A DNA stretch of 64,000 nt from Streptomyces sp. TS71-3. GTDB taxonomy: Bacteria > Actinomycetota > Actinomycetes > Streptomycetales > Streptomycetaceae. Made by a program: the position numbers and the translations under genes. This document shows, one piece after another, positions 1 through 8,300 of this stretch. How positions within the stretch are numbered: position 1 is the stretch's first letter; the number at the start of each line of letters is the position of its first letter. The notes under the pieces are model-generated. The model was not told the DNA's origin and searched no databases. It saw only the letters and a program-made list of their open reading frames with translations. The stretch covers positions 3,038,001 through 3,102,000 of the forward strand of contig NZ_BNEL01000003.1 in NCBI RefSeq assembly GCF_018327685.1, written 5' to 3'.

Positions 1-582
1 GTCAGCGTCGACGACTACTGGCGGCTGCGGAACGAAGCCGCCGCGCTGCACCGGCAACTCGGCGACCCCACCGCCGTCGTGGCCTGGCTCGGCTACCGGG
101 CCCCGGCCTCGATGAGCCTGGCGGAGATCACGACGGCGCGGGCCGAGGAGGCCGCACCCGGGCTCCGGAGGTTCGTCGACGCGCTGCACCGGCTCAAGCC
201 CGCGGCACGCACCTCCCTCGTCTGCCACTCCTACGGCAGCGTCGTCTGCGCCCGTGCCGCCGCCGGACTCCCCGTCGCCGCCCTCGTCCTGACCGGCAGC
301 CCCGGCACGGGCTACCGCACCGTCGGCGACCTGCACGCCGGCGCTGAGGTCTGGGCGGGCCGCAGCAGTGGCGACTGGATCGCGAACGTCCCGCACCTCA
401 GCCTCCACCTCCCCTTCGTGACCCTCGGATTCGGGACCGATCCGGTGTCGCCCGAGTTCGGGGCCGAGGTCTTCGCGGCGGGCGGGGGAACCCACAGCGA
501 CTACCTCACGGCGGGCTCCACGGCGCTCGCGAACATCGCCCGGATCGTGAACGGCCTGAGGCCGGAGGTCCCTCATGCGTGA
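1..582 (+). CDS. alpha/beta hydrolase, DUF1023 family (C-terminal part)
   Basis: The frame is open from base 1, so the gene starts before the window and about 193 C-terminal residues are visible. The stretch VVAWLGYRAPAS followed by the nucleophile elbow CHSYGS (serine near base 230) matches the DUF1023 alpha/beta-hydrolase family of actinobacteria. Late GTDPVS and THSDYL stretches could supply the acid and histidine of a Ser-Asp-His triad. The substrate of this family is unknown. The stop overlaps the ATG of the next gene by 8 bases, so the two are probably co-transcribed. The internal ATG at 79 is not a likely start because the conserved WLGY motif already begins around base 80 and the frame has homology-like content before it. 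Confidence 0.85.
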   Translation, partial: VSVDDYWRLRNEAAALHRQLGDPTAVVAWLGYRAPASMSLAEITTARAEEAAPGLRRFVDALHRLKPAARTSLVCHSYGSVVCARAAAGLPVAALVLTGSPGTGYRTVGDLHAGAEVWAGRSSGDWIANVPHLSLHLPFVTLGFGTDPVSPEFGAEVFAAGGGTHSDYLTAGSTALANIARIVNGLRPEVPHA

Positions 583-1747
583 CGTCGTCCGGCGGTTGGA
601 CGCCGCGACCCCGGCCGACCGCGACCGGGCGGTCGACGCCCTGCGGGCCCTGGCCATCCTCGCCGTGGTGCTCGGCCACTGGCTGGTGACCGCGCTGGTC
701 GCCAACAGCGGCACCCTGCGCGGCAGCAGCCCGCTCCAGTACCTGCCGGGGCTCACACCGGTCTCCTGGGTGTTCCAGACGCTCGCCGTCTTCTTCCTGG
801 TGGGCGGGCTGGTCGGCGCGCGGGGCCACGCGGCGGCCCGGGCCCGGGGCACGACGTACGGGCAGTGGCTCGGCGCCCGCGTGGCGCGGCTGTCCCGGCC
901 GGCCGCCGTGCTGCTGGCGGTGTGGACGGTGGCGATATGCGCGATGCTCGCGGCGGGAGCGGACCCCGTCACCGTGTACACCCTCGGCAAGCGGGTGCTG
1001 TCCCCCCTGTGGTTCCTGCTCGTCTTCGCGGGCCTGACCGCGGCGACGCCGCTGGTGGCGAGGCTCCACCCGCTGTGGCCGCTCGCCGTGGTGCTGGTCG
1101 TCGACCTGATCCGGTTCGGCCTGCACGGGCCCGGCCGGCTCGGCGAGGTGAACGTGACCGCCGGCTGGCTCGTCCCGTACTGCCTCGGCGCGGCCTGGGC
1201 ACGGGGCCGCCTCCAGAGCCGCGTGACCGGCTGGGTCCTCCTGCTCGGGGGCGGCGCCGGCGCCATCGGACTCGTCCTGCGGGCCGGCTACCCCGCCTCG
1301 ATGGTGGGCGTGCCGGGCGAGGCGGTGTCCAACCTCGATCCGCCGAACCTCGTCACGGTCGCCTTCGGGCTCGCCCAGTGCGGCGCCGCACTGCTGCTGC
1401 TCGGCACGCTGCGGCGGGTCCTCGCCCGGCCCGTCCTCTGGGCGGGCGTGGCGCTGGTGAACCTGGCCGCGATGACGATATTCCTCTGGCACCAGACGGC
1501 GATGATGGCGGTCACGGCCGTCGGGCTGCTCGCCGGGGAGCCCCTGCCCGGCCTGCACACCGTGCCCTCCACCATGACCTGGGTGCTGGCGAGGCTGGCC
1601 TGGCTGCCGGCGTTCGCCTTCGCGCTCCTGCTCTGCCTGGCCGCGTTCCACACCTACGAGCAAGGACGGCGCCGGGACTTGAAACGGCAGGGGCGCCTCG
1701 TGCGCCGGCGAGTTCCGGCACCGTCCAAGACGGCGCGGCATGTCTAG
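575..1747 (+). CDS. acyltransferase family 3-like integral membrane protein
   Basis: A 390-residue polytopic membrane protein. The N-terminus VDALRALAILAVVLGHW is the signature first helix of the acyltransferase_3 (OafA/YrhL-like) family, with the conserved R and H expected in the first membrane segment. Roughly ten hydrophobic segments follow and the C-terminus is basic and soluble. Family members O-acylate sugars, lipids or peptides; the acceptor here cannot be told. It overlaps the hydrolase before it and the histidine kinase after it (ATG at 1740, stop at 1747), which suggests an operon in which the kinase may sense a cell-envelope state that the enzyme modifies. That last point is inference. 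Confidence 0.85.
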   Translation: MRDVVRRLDAATPADRDRAVDALRALAILAVVLGHWLVTALVANSGTLRGSSPLQYLPGLTPVSWVFQTLAVFFLVGGLVGARGHAAARARGTTYGQWLGARVARLSRPAAVLLAVWTVAICAMLAAGADPVTVYTLGKRVLSPLWFLLVFAGLTAATPLVARLHPLWPLAVVLVVDLIRFGLHGPGRLGEVNVTAGWLVPYCLGAAWARGRLQSRVTGWVLLLGGGAGAIGLVLRAGYPASMVGVPGEAVSNLDPPNLVTVAFGLAQCGAALLLLGTLRRVLARPVLWAGVALVNLAAMTIFLWHQTAMMAVTAVGLLAGEPLPGLHTVPSTMTWVLARLAWLPAFAFALLLCLAAFHTYEQGRRRDLKRQGRLVRRRVPAPSKTARHV

Positions 1748-3065
1748 GGTCGTCCTCATGAAGGAGCCGGGTGTGGTCAGGAGGTTCGCGATCCTCGCGC
1801 GGACCGGGGTGGGGACGCTGCGCGGCGACCTCTGGACGGCCGACGCGGCCCCCCTCACCCGGGGCGGCCGGAGGCGTTGGAGGCCGGCCCTGTCGAACCC
1901 GGCCCTCGTCCTGGTCGGCATCGTCCTGTTCGCCATCAACTGGAACCGGTACTTCTTCGGTTACGGGTTGGGCGCGGTCGGCATCCTGATCGTGGCCGGC
2001 CAGGCGTCCGTGCTCCCGCTCGCTCTTCGCCGCCCGATCCCGGCCTGGTGGATCTCGCCCCTGTCGCAGGCGGCCCTCGCCGCCGCCTGGTTCGCACCAC
2101 GGTTCAGCAACGCCTCCGGCTGGCAGCCGAACTGGTCGGGGCTCGAACTCGCCATGCAGGCCTGGGCGCTGTTCCACGTCGCCCTGCGCCACCGCCCCCG
2201 CGTCGCCGCCGAGGCACTGGCCCTGAGCGTCCTGGGGGGCCTGCTCTTCGTCGTCGTCTGGGACTACGGGGGGTACGTCACCCTCACCGTCGCCGTCCTC
2301 GCGATCTCCACGCTGCTCGGCGCCCTGCTGCGCGGCCGCAAGGTGGCGCGCGACCAGTTGACGGCCCAGGAGGAGCGCACCGCGGAGGAACGGGCCCGCC
2401 GCACGCTGCTGGAGGAGCGCGCCAGGATCGCCCGCGAACTGCACGACGTGGTGGCCCACCACATGTCGGTGATCTCCATCCAGGCGCAGGCCGCCCCGCA
2501 CCTCGTCGAGAACCCGTCCGCGGAGCTGAGGGAGAATCTGGCGAACATCCACCAGAACGCCAAGGACGCGCTCACCGAACTCCGCCAGGTCCTCGGCGTG
2601 CTGCGCTCCGAGCGCACCGAGCCGGTCCCCGACCTGCACGCCCCGCAGCCCACCCTGGACCGGCTGGGCGAACTCCTCGCCAACGTCCGCGGGGCCGGGC
2701 TCGGCATCACCGTCCACACCACCGGGACACCGGTCCAACTGGCGCAGGGCGTCGAGCTGTCGGCGTTCCGCATCGTCCAGGAGGCGGTGAGCAACGCGAT
2801 ACGGCACGCGCCGGGGGCAAAGGTGCGGGTGGACGTCGAGTACGGCTCCTCCGAGCTGACCGTCCGGGTCAGGAACACCGCTCCCGACAGACCCGCTGCA
2901 CCCTCGTCCGGTGCCGGGCACGGGTTGCTGGGAATCAGCGAGCGAGCTGCGATGCTGGGGGGCACCGTGGCCTTCGGAGCCACGGCCGGCGGGGGATACG
3001 AGGTCACCGCCATGCTGCCCGCGAAGCTCCCCGCCGGAGTCGATCCTGTGGAGGACACGGCATGA
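1740..3065 (+). CDS. sensor histidine kinase, NarL/HisKA_3 class
   Basis: A 441-residue kinase with about five or six predicted membrane helices (residues ~50-200), a short coiled linker rich in Glu/Arg, and a dimerisation/phosphoacceptor motif ARIARELHDVVAHHMSV with the expected phospho-His at residue ~235. A HATPase_c domain follows (N-box FRIVQEAVSNAIRHA, G-box GHGLLGISERAAMLGG). This is the typical actinobacterial HisKA_3 kinase that pairs with LuxR-type regulators, and the regulator follows with a 4-base ATGA overlap. An alternative start is the ATG at 1758; 1740 preserves coupling with the upstream gene. The signal is unknown. Confidence 0.92.
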   Translation: MSRVVLMKEPGVVRRFAILARTGVGTLRGDLWTADAAPLTRGGRRRWRPALSNPALVLVGIVLFAINWNRYFFGYGLGAVGILIVAGQASVLPLALRRPIPAWWISPLSQAALAAAWFAPRFSNASGWQPNWSGLELAMQAWALFHVALRHRPRVAAEALALSVLGGLLFVVVWDYGGYVTLTVAVLAISTLLGALLRGRKVARDQLTAQEERTAEERARRTLLEERARIARELHDVVAHHMSVISIQAQAAPHLVENPSAELRENLANIHQNAKDALTELRQVLGVLRSERTEPVPDLHAPQPTLDRLGELLANVRGAGLGITVHTTGTPVQLAQGVELSAFRIVQEAVSNAIRHAPGAKVRVDVEYGSSELTVRVRNTAPDRPAAPSSGAGHGLLGISERAAMLGGTVAFGATAGGGYEVTAMLPAKLPAGVDPVEDTA

Positions 3066-3732
3066 CGGCCATCCGCGGGCTGATCGCCGACGACCAGATG
3101 ATGGTCCGCCAGGGCTTCACGGGCTGCTCGACGCCGAGCCGGACATCGAGGTCGTCGGCCAGGCCGTGGACGGCGCCGACGCCGTGGAGAAGGTGGCCGA
3201 GCTGACCCCCGACGTCGTCCTGATGGACATCAGGATGCCCGGTCTCGGCGGCATCGAGGCGACCCGGCGCATCACGGCGTCGCGCACCCTCGCCACCAAG
3301 GTCCTCGTCCTGACGACGTTCGACCTCGACGAGTACGTGTACGAGGCACTGCGGGCGGGTGCCTCGGGATTCCTGCTGAAGGATGCCTCGGCGACGGAAC
3401 TCGCGAACGCCGTACGGGTGGTGGCGGGCGGCGAGGCGCTGCTCGCTCCGAACATCACCAAGCGCCTGATCGCCGAGTTCTCCCGGATGAGCGACGCTCC
3501 CCGCGCCCGGATCAAGGGGCGTGCCGGCAACCTGACGGAGCGCGAGACCGAGGTCCTCTCGCTGATCGCCCAGGGCCTGTCGAACGCCGAGATAGCCGAG
3601 CGGCTGGTGGTGGCGGAGCCGACCGTCAAGACCCACGTCGGCCGGATCCTGGTCAAGCAGGACCTCCGCGACCGCACCCAGGCGGCGATCTACGCATACG
3701 AGACCGGGCTGGTGCGGCCGAGCGGCTACTGA
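3062..3732 (+). pseudogene. LuxR/NarL-type response regulator, frameshifted in the receiver domain
   Basis: Translation from the ATG at 3062 gives MTAIRGLIADDQMMVRQGF and then goes out of frame. The continuation, LLDAEPDIEVVGQAVDG, lies in another frame and runs to the stop at 3732. Adding one G to the GGG at 3121-3123 restores one continuous receiver of normal length. The rest of the protein is intact: phosphoacceptor Asp in VVLMDIRMPG, the signalling Lys in GFLLKDA, and a C-terminal LuxR helix-turn-helix (LTERETEVLSLIAQGLSNAE, then TVKTHVGRIL). It is the cognate partner of the overlapping kinase. Either a sequencing error in a G run or a genuine inactivation would explain it; the excellent conservation elsewhere favours error or a very recent mutation. 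Confidence 0.88.
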
Positions 3733-3890
3733 GCCGGCCGGTCCCACCAGCCCGGTCCCGGCGGAGCGGCGCTCATACGGCGCCGTGCGCGGAGCGCGCG
3801 CGGCCCGATGCCCGGATCGCGATGGAGCGCCGCACCTTTGGGGAGCGCCACCACGACCCGGACGTGTTCACGCCGTCAGGCCGGCATCGC

Positions 3891-4451
3891 TCACGCGGCG
3901 CGCAGCGGGGCCAGCGCCTTGCTCCAGGCCACGACCTGGTCCAGCGTCGTGTTCAGGGCCTCACGCTGGTGGTCACCGGGCTTGAAGGTGCTGAAGTTCT
4001 CGAAGTCGGTGAACAGCGACAGGGCAACCTGGGAGCGTACGTCGGCCATCTGGAGCTCGCCGGCGATCAGCCGCAGGTGCTCCACGGCGCGCGCACCGCC
4101 GACACCGCCGTAGCTGACGAAACCGACCGCCTTGTTGTTCCACTCGCCGTAGAGGAAGTCGATCGCGTTCTTCAGCGCGCCGGACGTGGAGTGGTTGTAT
4201 TCAGGAGTAACCATCACGAACCCGTCGAACGAGGCGATCTTGTTCGCCCATGCCAGGGTGTGCGGCTGCTGGTACTGGCCGAGCGACGGCGGGTAGACCT
4301 CGTCGAGGTGCGGCAGCTTGTAGTCCAGCAGGTCCACGAGCTCGTACTCGGCGTCGTCGCGCTCCGCCGCCACATCGAGGACCCAGCGGGCGACGCCCTC
4401 GCCGTTGCGTCCAGGGCGGGTGCTGCCGAGGATGATTCCGATCCTGGTCAT
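3891..4451 (-). CDS. NADPH-dependent FMN reductase-family oxidoreductase
   Basis: A 186-residue flavodoxin-like protein. The N-terminal loop GIILGSTRPGRNGEGVA is the FMN phosphate-binding motif of the NADPH-dependent FMN reductase/azoreductase family, and MVTPEYNHSTSGALKNAID is its second conserved block (PEYN). Such cytosolic enzymes reduce FMN or quinone/azo electrophiles with NAD(P)H. The gene is transcribed divergently from a MarR regulator 104 bases away, a common arrangement in which the regulator represses the reductase until an electrophile or phenolic ligand is present. Confidence 0.9.
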   Translation of the reverse strand: MTRIGIILGSTRPGRNGEGVARWVLDVAAERDDAEYELVDLLDYKLPHLDEVYPPSLGQYQQPHTLAWANKIASFDGFVMVTPEYNHSTSGALKNAIDFLYGEWNNKAVGFVSYGGVGGARAVEHLRLIAGELQMADVRSQVALSLFTDFENFSTFKPGDHQREALNTTLDQVVAWSKALAPLRAA

Positions 4452-4490
4452 GGGTGTTTCCTTCCGTGCCGCAGGGGCTGTTGGTAGAAG

Positions 4491-4555
4491 ATAGTTTTTT
4501 CTTCAACCAAGCAAAGCGTGATGTGCTTCGTTCGTCAAGCAAATACAATGGTGCC
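4491..4555. promoter_or_regulatory. divergent promoter/operator region between the reductase and marR-like genes
   Basis: This short stretch is conspicuously AT-rich compared with its surroundings. It carries the direct repeat CAAGCAAA at 4508-4515 and 4536-4543 (28 bases apart), each preceded by a CTTC-containing half. The spacing of nearly three helical turns and the position between divergent genes suggest binding sites for the MarR protein and overlapping promoters. No promoter hexamers were assigned with confidence. Confidence 0.45.
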
Positions 4556-5011
4556 ATGTCCATCACGAACGAGCCGCCGAGGCCGCTGCGTACCGACGAG
4601 GAGGCCTTCATCCGGGCGCTGGGCCGGGTGATCCACACCCTTCCGCGGGTGATGGACGCCGACCTGATGCGCGAGCAGCGCCTCCCGCTCGTCGAGTACA
4701 TGACCTTGATGTATCTGTCGGAGGCCCCCGACAGGCGTCTGCGGATGAGCGAGCTGGCCGGTGCGGTCGAGCTCTCCCTCAGCGGCATGACCCGGATCGT
4801 CACCCGCCTGGAGGCCCAGGGCCTGGTGCAGCGGGTCCGCTGCGAGCAGGACGGCCGCGGATGGCATGCGGTACTCACCGATGCCGGCCTGTCCCGTCTG
4901 GAGGAGGCCTGGCCGAGCCATCTCGCCGCCTCCCGGCGGCACGTCCTCGACCACTTCGAGGGCATGGACCTCGCGGAGCTGACACGGGCCCTCCGCCGGA
5001 TCGTGGACTGA
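4556..5011 (+). CDS. MarR-family transcriptional regulator
   Basis: A 151-residue protein. The ATG at 4556 gives MSITNEPPRP and normal MarR length; the longer open frame from 4454 would put the operator region in the coding sequence. A winged helix is visible: LRMSELAGAVELSLSGMTRI (helix-turn-helix) followed by VTRLEAQGLVQRV and the basic wing CEQDGRGWHAVLT. The C-terminal helices (LEEAWPSHL...) form the dimerisation region. By position it is expected to repress the divergent FMN reductase gene and itself. Confidence 0.9.
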   Translation: MSITNEPPRPLRTDEEAFIRALGRVIHTLPRVMDADLMREQRLPLVEYMTLMYLSEAPDRRLRMSELAGAVELSLSGMTRIVTRLEAQGLVQRVRCEQDGRGWHAVLTDAGLSRLEEAWPSHLAASRRHVLDHFEGMDLAELTRALRRIVD

Positions 5012-5578
5012 GGCCGATCAGGACTCGGCCCCCGATCGGGGGCCGGGGCATCGGGAGCCGGTGGGATCGAGAGCCGGCTCGGCCGGGCCGGAGCCCCCTT
5101 TCCGGTGGTTCGCATGCGGCCGTCGTGGCGCGTCTCGCACGGCCGGGTTCCTCGTGTGCCTACGGTCTGCCCAGGGTTCCGCGGGGCGCCGGCGGTGCGG
5201 CCGGGCGACCGGCGGCCCGGTGCACCCGGCTGGGCCGATTCCCCTGAGGGCGGGCCGGGCCGCGCTGGCCCCGCGGAACGAGGGCCGCGTCGGACCCGCC
5301 GGATGGAAAGCCCCGTCGCCTCACCCGGGCGATGGCACACCCCGGCCCTCCGCCCGCGAACCGGGCGGAGGTCGCCGGGCCCAGCGCGTGGACGGCCTTC
5401 GCCGGTGCACGCCCGGCGATCTCACCCTCCGTGCCGAGTCCCGCGCGATGGATCTGGCGATCTCACCCTCCGTTCGGTGTCCCACGCCGATGCTCCCGGC
5501 GGCCTCCCCCGCCCTGCAACGGCGAGGCGGATACTCCAGGTGTGAGGCGGATTGCTCCACGGGGCGGATACCCCGCCG
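5012..5578. other. non-coding stretch with clustered short direct repeats
   Basis: No convincing gene is present; the open frames here lack any recognisable family. The distal half contains two repeat families, listed separately at 5415-5573. The region separates the convergent MarR and SpoIIE-type genes and could contain their terminators, but no clear hairpin with a U-run was seen. Confidence 0.5.
5415..5573. repeat. two families of short direct repeats
   Basis: GGCGATCTCACCCTCCGT is present perfectly at 5415-5432 and 5456-5473. Immediately after it there are three degenerate copies of GGCGGATnCTCC-like units at about 5524-5537, 5544-5558 and 5561-5573, roughly 20 bases apart. They lie downstream of the SpoIIE-type phosphatase gene. 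Their role is unknown. Confidence 0.7.
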
Positions 5579-6811
5579 TCACCGGATGGCCTGCGCACCG
5601 GAGGCGCCCGGCGGGACATCCGTGCCGCACTGGAGGGCGACCATCGCCACGTCGTCGTCGAGGCGCACCTCGCCCCCGACGTGGGCGGTCAGGCCCCCGA
5701 GGACGTACGCGAGCAGCTCCTCCGGCGTCGAGCCCGGCCAGCTCGCGACGCGTTCACCCAGGTCGTAGAACCGGCCGTCCCCGTCGCGGGCCTCGTACGT
5801 GCCGTCCGTGTAGAGCAGCAGCGTGGAGCCCGGCGTGAAGGCGAACGAGTCGACGGGGTGGTCCTCGGCGTCGAGACCGCCCAGACCCAGCGGGGGAGCG
5901 GAGCGCCGCGGCGGCAGCAGGCTCACCCCTTCGCGGCGGATGAGGTACGGCGGCGGGTGCCCGCAGTTGACCACCCGGACCTCGTCCGAGCCGTCCGGCA
6001 CCTCGACCACCACCGCCGTGATGAAGCGCTCCAGGGCGTCGGGGTCGACGAGCGCGCTCTCCTCGAAGTGGGTGCGCACCCGGCTCTCCAGATGGGCCGC
6101 GAGCTCCGGCAGGGAGACCTGCGGGTGCGTGATCCCGCGGAATGCCCCGAGCAGCGCTGCCGCGTCCTCCACCGCGGGCAGCCCCTTGCCCTTCACGTCG
6201 CCGATCACCACGCGCACGCCGTCCGAGGACCGCGCCGCCGCGTAGAGGTCCCCGCCGATCATGGCGTGCGGATGGGAGGCGTGGTACGCCGATCTGATCA
6301 GCAGGCAGCCCATCCGCGGCGGCAGCGGCCGGAGCAGGACGCGCTGCATCGTCTCGGAGACGGTGCGCACCTCCGTCAGCTCCCGCACGCCGCGTTCGCG
6401 CAGGTTCCTGAAGCCGATGACGAACACCGACACCAGGATGATCGCCACCAGGTGCACGGCGAAGATGGAGGTGCCGAGCAGCCCGTCGTGGGCGTCGAGC
6501 CCGAGTGCGGCACCGCAGGAGAGGACCGCGACGACGGCCGTGAGCCGGGGGCCGGCCAGCGCGGCGCACGCCGCCGGGACGGCCACCATGAGGGAGCCCA
6601 GGTGCTGCGACTTCGGCAGCAGGAGCCCGGCGACCAGTACCACCGCGATCATCGACAGGCCGACGGCGAGCGGTCCGTACCGCTCGGTGACCAGCCGGTG
6701 CAGGGGAACGCCGTCCTGTGACGCTCCGGAGCGGGGGCGGGAGGCCGAGGTGGCCCACCCGGCCGCATGAGCGGTACGGCGCAGTAGCCGCCGCGGGCTC
6801 GCCGGCGTCAT
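5579..6811 (-). CDS. membrane PP2C/SpoIIE-type serine phosphatase
   Basis: A 410-residue protein with about three to five N-terminal membrane helices (around residues 40-145), a short linker and a SpoIIE/PP2C phosphatase domain. Metal-binding and catalytic motifs are visible: GGDLYAAARSSDGVRVVIGD, then GDVKGKGLPA, LLYTDGTYEARD and the final LDDDVAMVAL. These enzymes typically dephosphorylate anti-anti-sigma factors or related STAS proteins in partner-switching circuits. The ATG at 6811 (MTPASPRR) was chosen because the open frame upstream to 7123 reads through tandem DNA repeats and low-complexity Arg/Gly sequence. No anti-sigma partner lies beside it. Confidence 0.9.
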   Translation of the reverse strand: MTPASPRRLLRRTAHAAGWATSASRPRSGASQDGVPLHRLVTERYGPLAVGLSMIAVVLVAGLLLPKSQHLGSLMVAVPAACAALAGPRLTAVVAVLSCGAALGLDAHDGLLGTSIFAVHLVAIILVSVFVIGFRNLRERGVRELTEVRTVSETMQRVLLRPLPPRMGCLLIRSAYHASHPHAMIGGDLYAAARSSDGVRVVIGDVKGKGLPAVEDAAALLGAFRGITHPQVSLPELAAHLESRVRTHFEESALVDPDALERFITAVVVEVPDGSDEVRVVNCGHPPPYLIRREGVSLLPPRRSAPPLGLGGLDAEDHPVDSFAFTPGSTLLLYTDGTYEARDGDGRFYDLGERVASWPGSTPEELLAYVLGGLTAHVGGEVRLDDDVAMVALQCGTDVPPGASGAQAIR

Positions 6812-7024
6812 CAGCCCACGGTAGCTCGCCCGGCGCCGGCCTCGGGAACCGCGCCGGCGGGTTCTGTGCGTTCCGCGGCCATGGAAGGGCCCCTCTGTGT
6901 CGGTGCAGGTGTATCGGTGCCGCCTGGGGACGCACCTGGGTGTGGCTGGGCCGCACCTGGGTAATGGCTGCGGCCCCGCCCCTCGGGCCCCGCGCCCCGG
7001 GTCCGCATGCGCTCTCATCGGCCC

Positions 7025-7125
7025 CGGGTGAACGCCGACCTCGGGTGAACGCCGCCCTCGCGTAGACGTCGGTCCGGGTGATCGCCGGTCTCGGGTGAGC
7101 CCCGCCCCCGGGTGAGCCCCCACCC
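7025..7125. repeat. tandem array of six 17-bp units
   Basis: Six head-to-tail units of 16-17 bases start at 7025, 7042, 7059, 7075, 7092 and 7109. The consensus is CGGGTGAnCGCCGnCCT; units 1 and 2 differ at one position and units 3, 5 and 6 are more diverged. The array sits about 210 bases upstream of the phosphatase start and ends 7 bases before the inverted-repeat element. A second, looser repeat (CGCACCTGGGT) lies at about 6941-6975. The array could be a multi-site regulatory region or an unstable repeat. Confidence 0.8.
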
Positions 7126-7132
7126 ACCGCGG

Positions 7133-7367
7133 CTAGGTCGTGTCCGGCGGATCTTCGTGGGCCCGCGACTCCCCCACTGCCTGAAGGGCGTGGGTGGGGG
7201 TACCTCCCACGCCCTTCAGGGCAGTGGGGGAGTGCCCCCAGTACCGCACCTCGCCGCGTTGCCGGAGTCATCCGAGTACGCCCAGTACGAGGACGATCCT
7301 CCGCCTTGCGATGCACGGCACCAGACGCCGCAGGCTGATCCACGAAGATCCGCCGGACACGACCTAG
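7133..7367. mobile_element. MITE-like element with perfect 28-bp terminal inverted repeats
   Basis: The ends at 7133-7160 and 7340-7367 are perfect 28-base inverted repeats beginning CTAGGTCGTGTCC. Inside, 7169-7194 and 7206-7232 form a long near-perfect hairpin (one bulged G) around a GGTACC-containing loop. The 235-base unit has no transposase-sized frame. It resembles a non-autonomous element mobilised in trans. Both ends carry the palindrome CTAG, which could be the last bases of the repeats or a target duplication. The right end contains the stop codon (TAG) of the neighbouring HhH gene. I recall similar sequences recurring in Streptomyces genomes but cannot check copy number here. Confidence 0.75.
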
Positions 7368-8011
7368 GCCGCCTGCCGCAGGGTCTCGTCTGCGACCTTC
7401 CTGTCCAGCGCGGCCCGCACCAGGGCGGAGGCCAGGGCGGCGGGGTGCCCGTCGCCGGCCAGGCGGGACAGGGCCTCGGGATCGTCGGGCAGGCCGAGGC
7501 GGCGGGCGCCCTGAAGCGCCTTGCGGTCCAGGTACGGCGCCGCTTCCGGCCAGATGTCCTGGACCTCGCGCAGGAAGATGTCCGCGCCGGTCGGACCAAC
7601 CCCCGGTACCCGCTGGAGCAGCTGGCGCAGCTCGCCCACGTCGCCGTGCGCGTCGGCGCGCATCCGGCGCAGGTCGCCGCCCCAGGCGTCCAGGACGAGC
7701 CGGGCGCCCTCGCCGAGCTGGTTCGAGGTCCGCTCGTCGTAGCGCCGGTAGCCGCCCTTGCCCAGTGCCCTCACCCGCTGGTGCCAGGTGGCGTCCGCCA
7801 TGCTGCGTGCGTCGCGCATCCCCGCGTCGTACAGCTCCCGCGCGGTCGCGATCGCCACCGAGCCGCGGATCCTGGCGCTCATCAGGGTGGCCAGGACGAG
7901 GGTGCGGTAGAGCGGCTGCGGGGTGTTGGTGAGGCGGATGCCCGCTTCCTGGGCGAACGTGCGGCCCTCGGTGGCGAGGAGTTCCCGGACCACTCTCTTC
8001 TGGGCAGGCAT
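7364..8011 (-). CDS. HhH-GPD superfamily endonuclease/glycosylase-like protein
   Basis: A 215-residue protein with the helix-hairpin-helix motif VPGVGPTGADIFLREV at about residues 140-155 and the all-helical layout of EndoIII/MutY-like base-excision proteins. No C-terminal iron-sulphur cysteine loop is present, and the catalytic Lys/Asp pair cannot be assigned with certainty (a candidate Asp lies in YLDRKAL). It may act on damaged bases or only bind DNA. Its TAG stop lies inside the right inverted repeat of the MITE-like element, so the insertion is exactly at, or has altered, the 3' end of the gene. The last residues, LRQAA, look like a normal terminus. Confidence 0.8.
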   Translation of the reverse strand: MPAQKRVVRELLATEGRTFAQEAGIRLTNTPQPLYRTLVLATLMSARIRGSVAIATARELYDAGMRDARSMADATWHQRVRALGKGGYRRYDERTSNQLGEGARLVLDAWGGDLRRMRADAHGDVGELRQLLQRVPGVGPTGADIFLREVQDIWPEAAPYLDRKALQGARRLGLPDDPEALSRLAGDGHPAALASALVRAALDRKVADETLRQAA

Positions 8012-8300
8012 GCCTGGTACCTCCTCGCGTCGCGTTGCCGCCGTCGCGGGCCCCGGGCGCCCGGCCCGGGATCTCGCGCCGCCCCGAGTGCCCGGCCGGG
8101 CGGGGCGGAAACGCCGCCCCGCCCGGCATCGGCTCCGTGTCCGGCCTCACGCCCGCGTGGGACGCGCGGTGGTCGGCGCCCGGCGCTCGGCGGCCCGGTT
8201 GCCATGCGCGAAAGCGCCGGACACGGCCTCGCCAGGGCTCGGGGAGGCATACCGCCTCACAGGGTGGACAGACGCTTCACAGCCGCCGGGCGGCGGGCTA

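Noticed and set aside
506..1939. Long open frame on the minus strand over the hydrolase/acyltransferase genes
   Set aside because: Mirror of the real coding frames in very GC-rich DNA. Composition is Arg/Gly/Pro/His-rich without domains, while the plus-strand frames have clear membrane and motif content.
5415..5573. CRISPR array
   Set aside because: Too few copies, uneven spacing, no cas genes and repeats not palindromic.
7169..7232. Internal hairpin of the inverted-repeat element as a stand-alone terminator or small RNA
   Set aside because: It lies wholly inside the element and is better explained as part of it. Termination for the HhH gene remains possible but is not separately supported.
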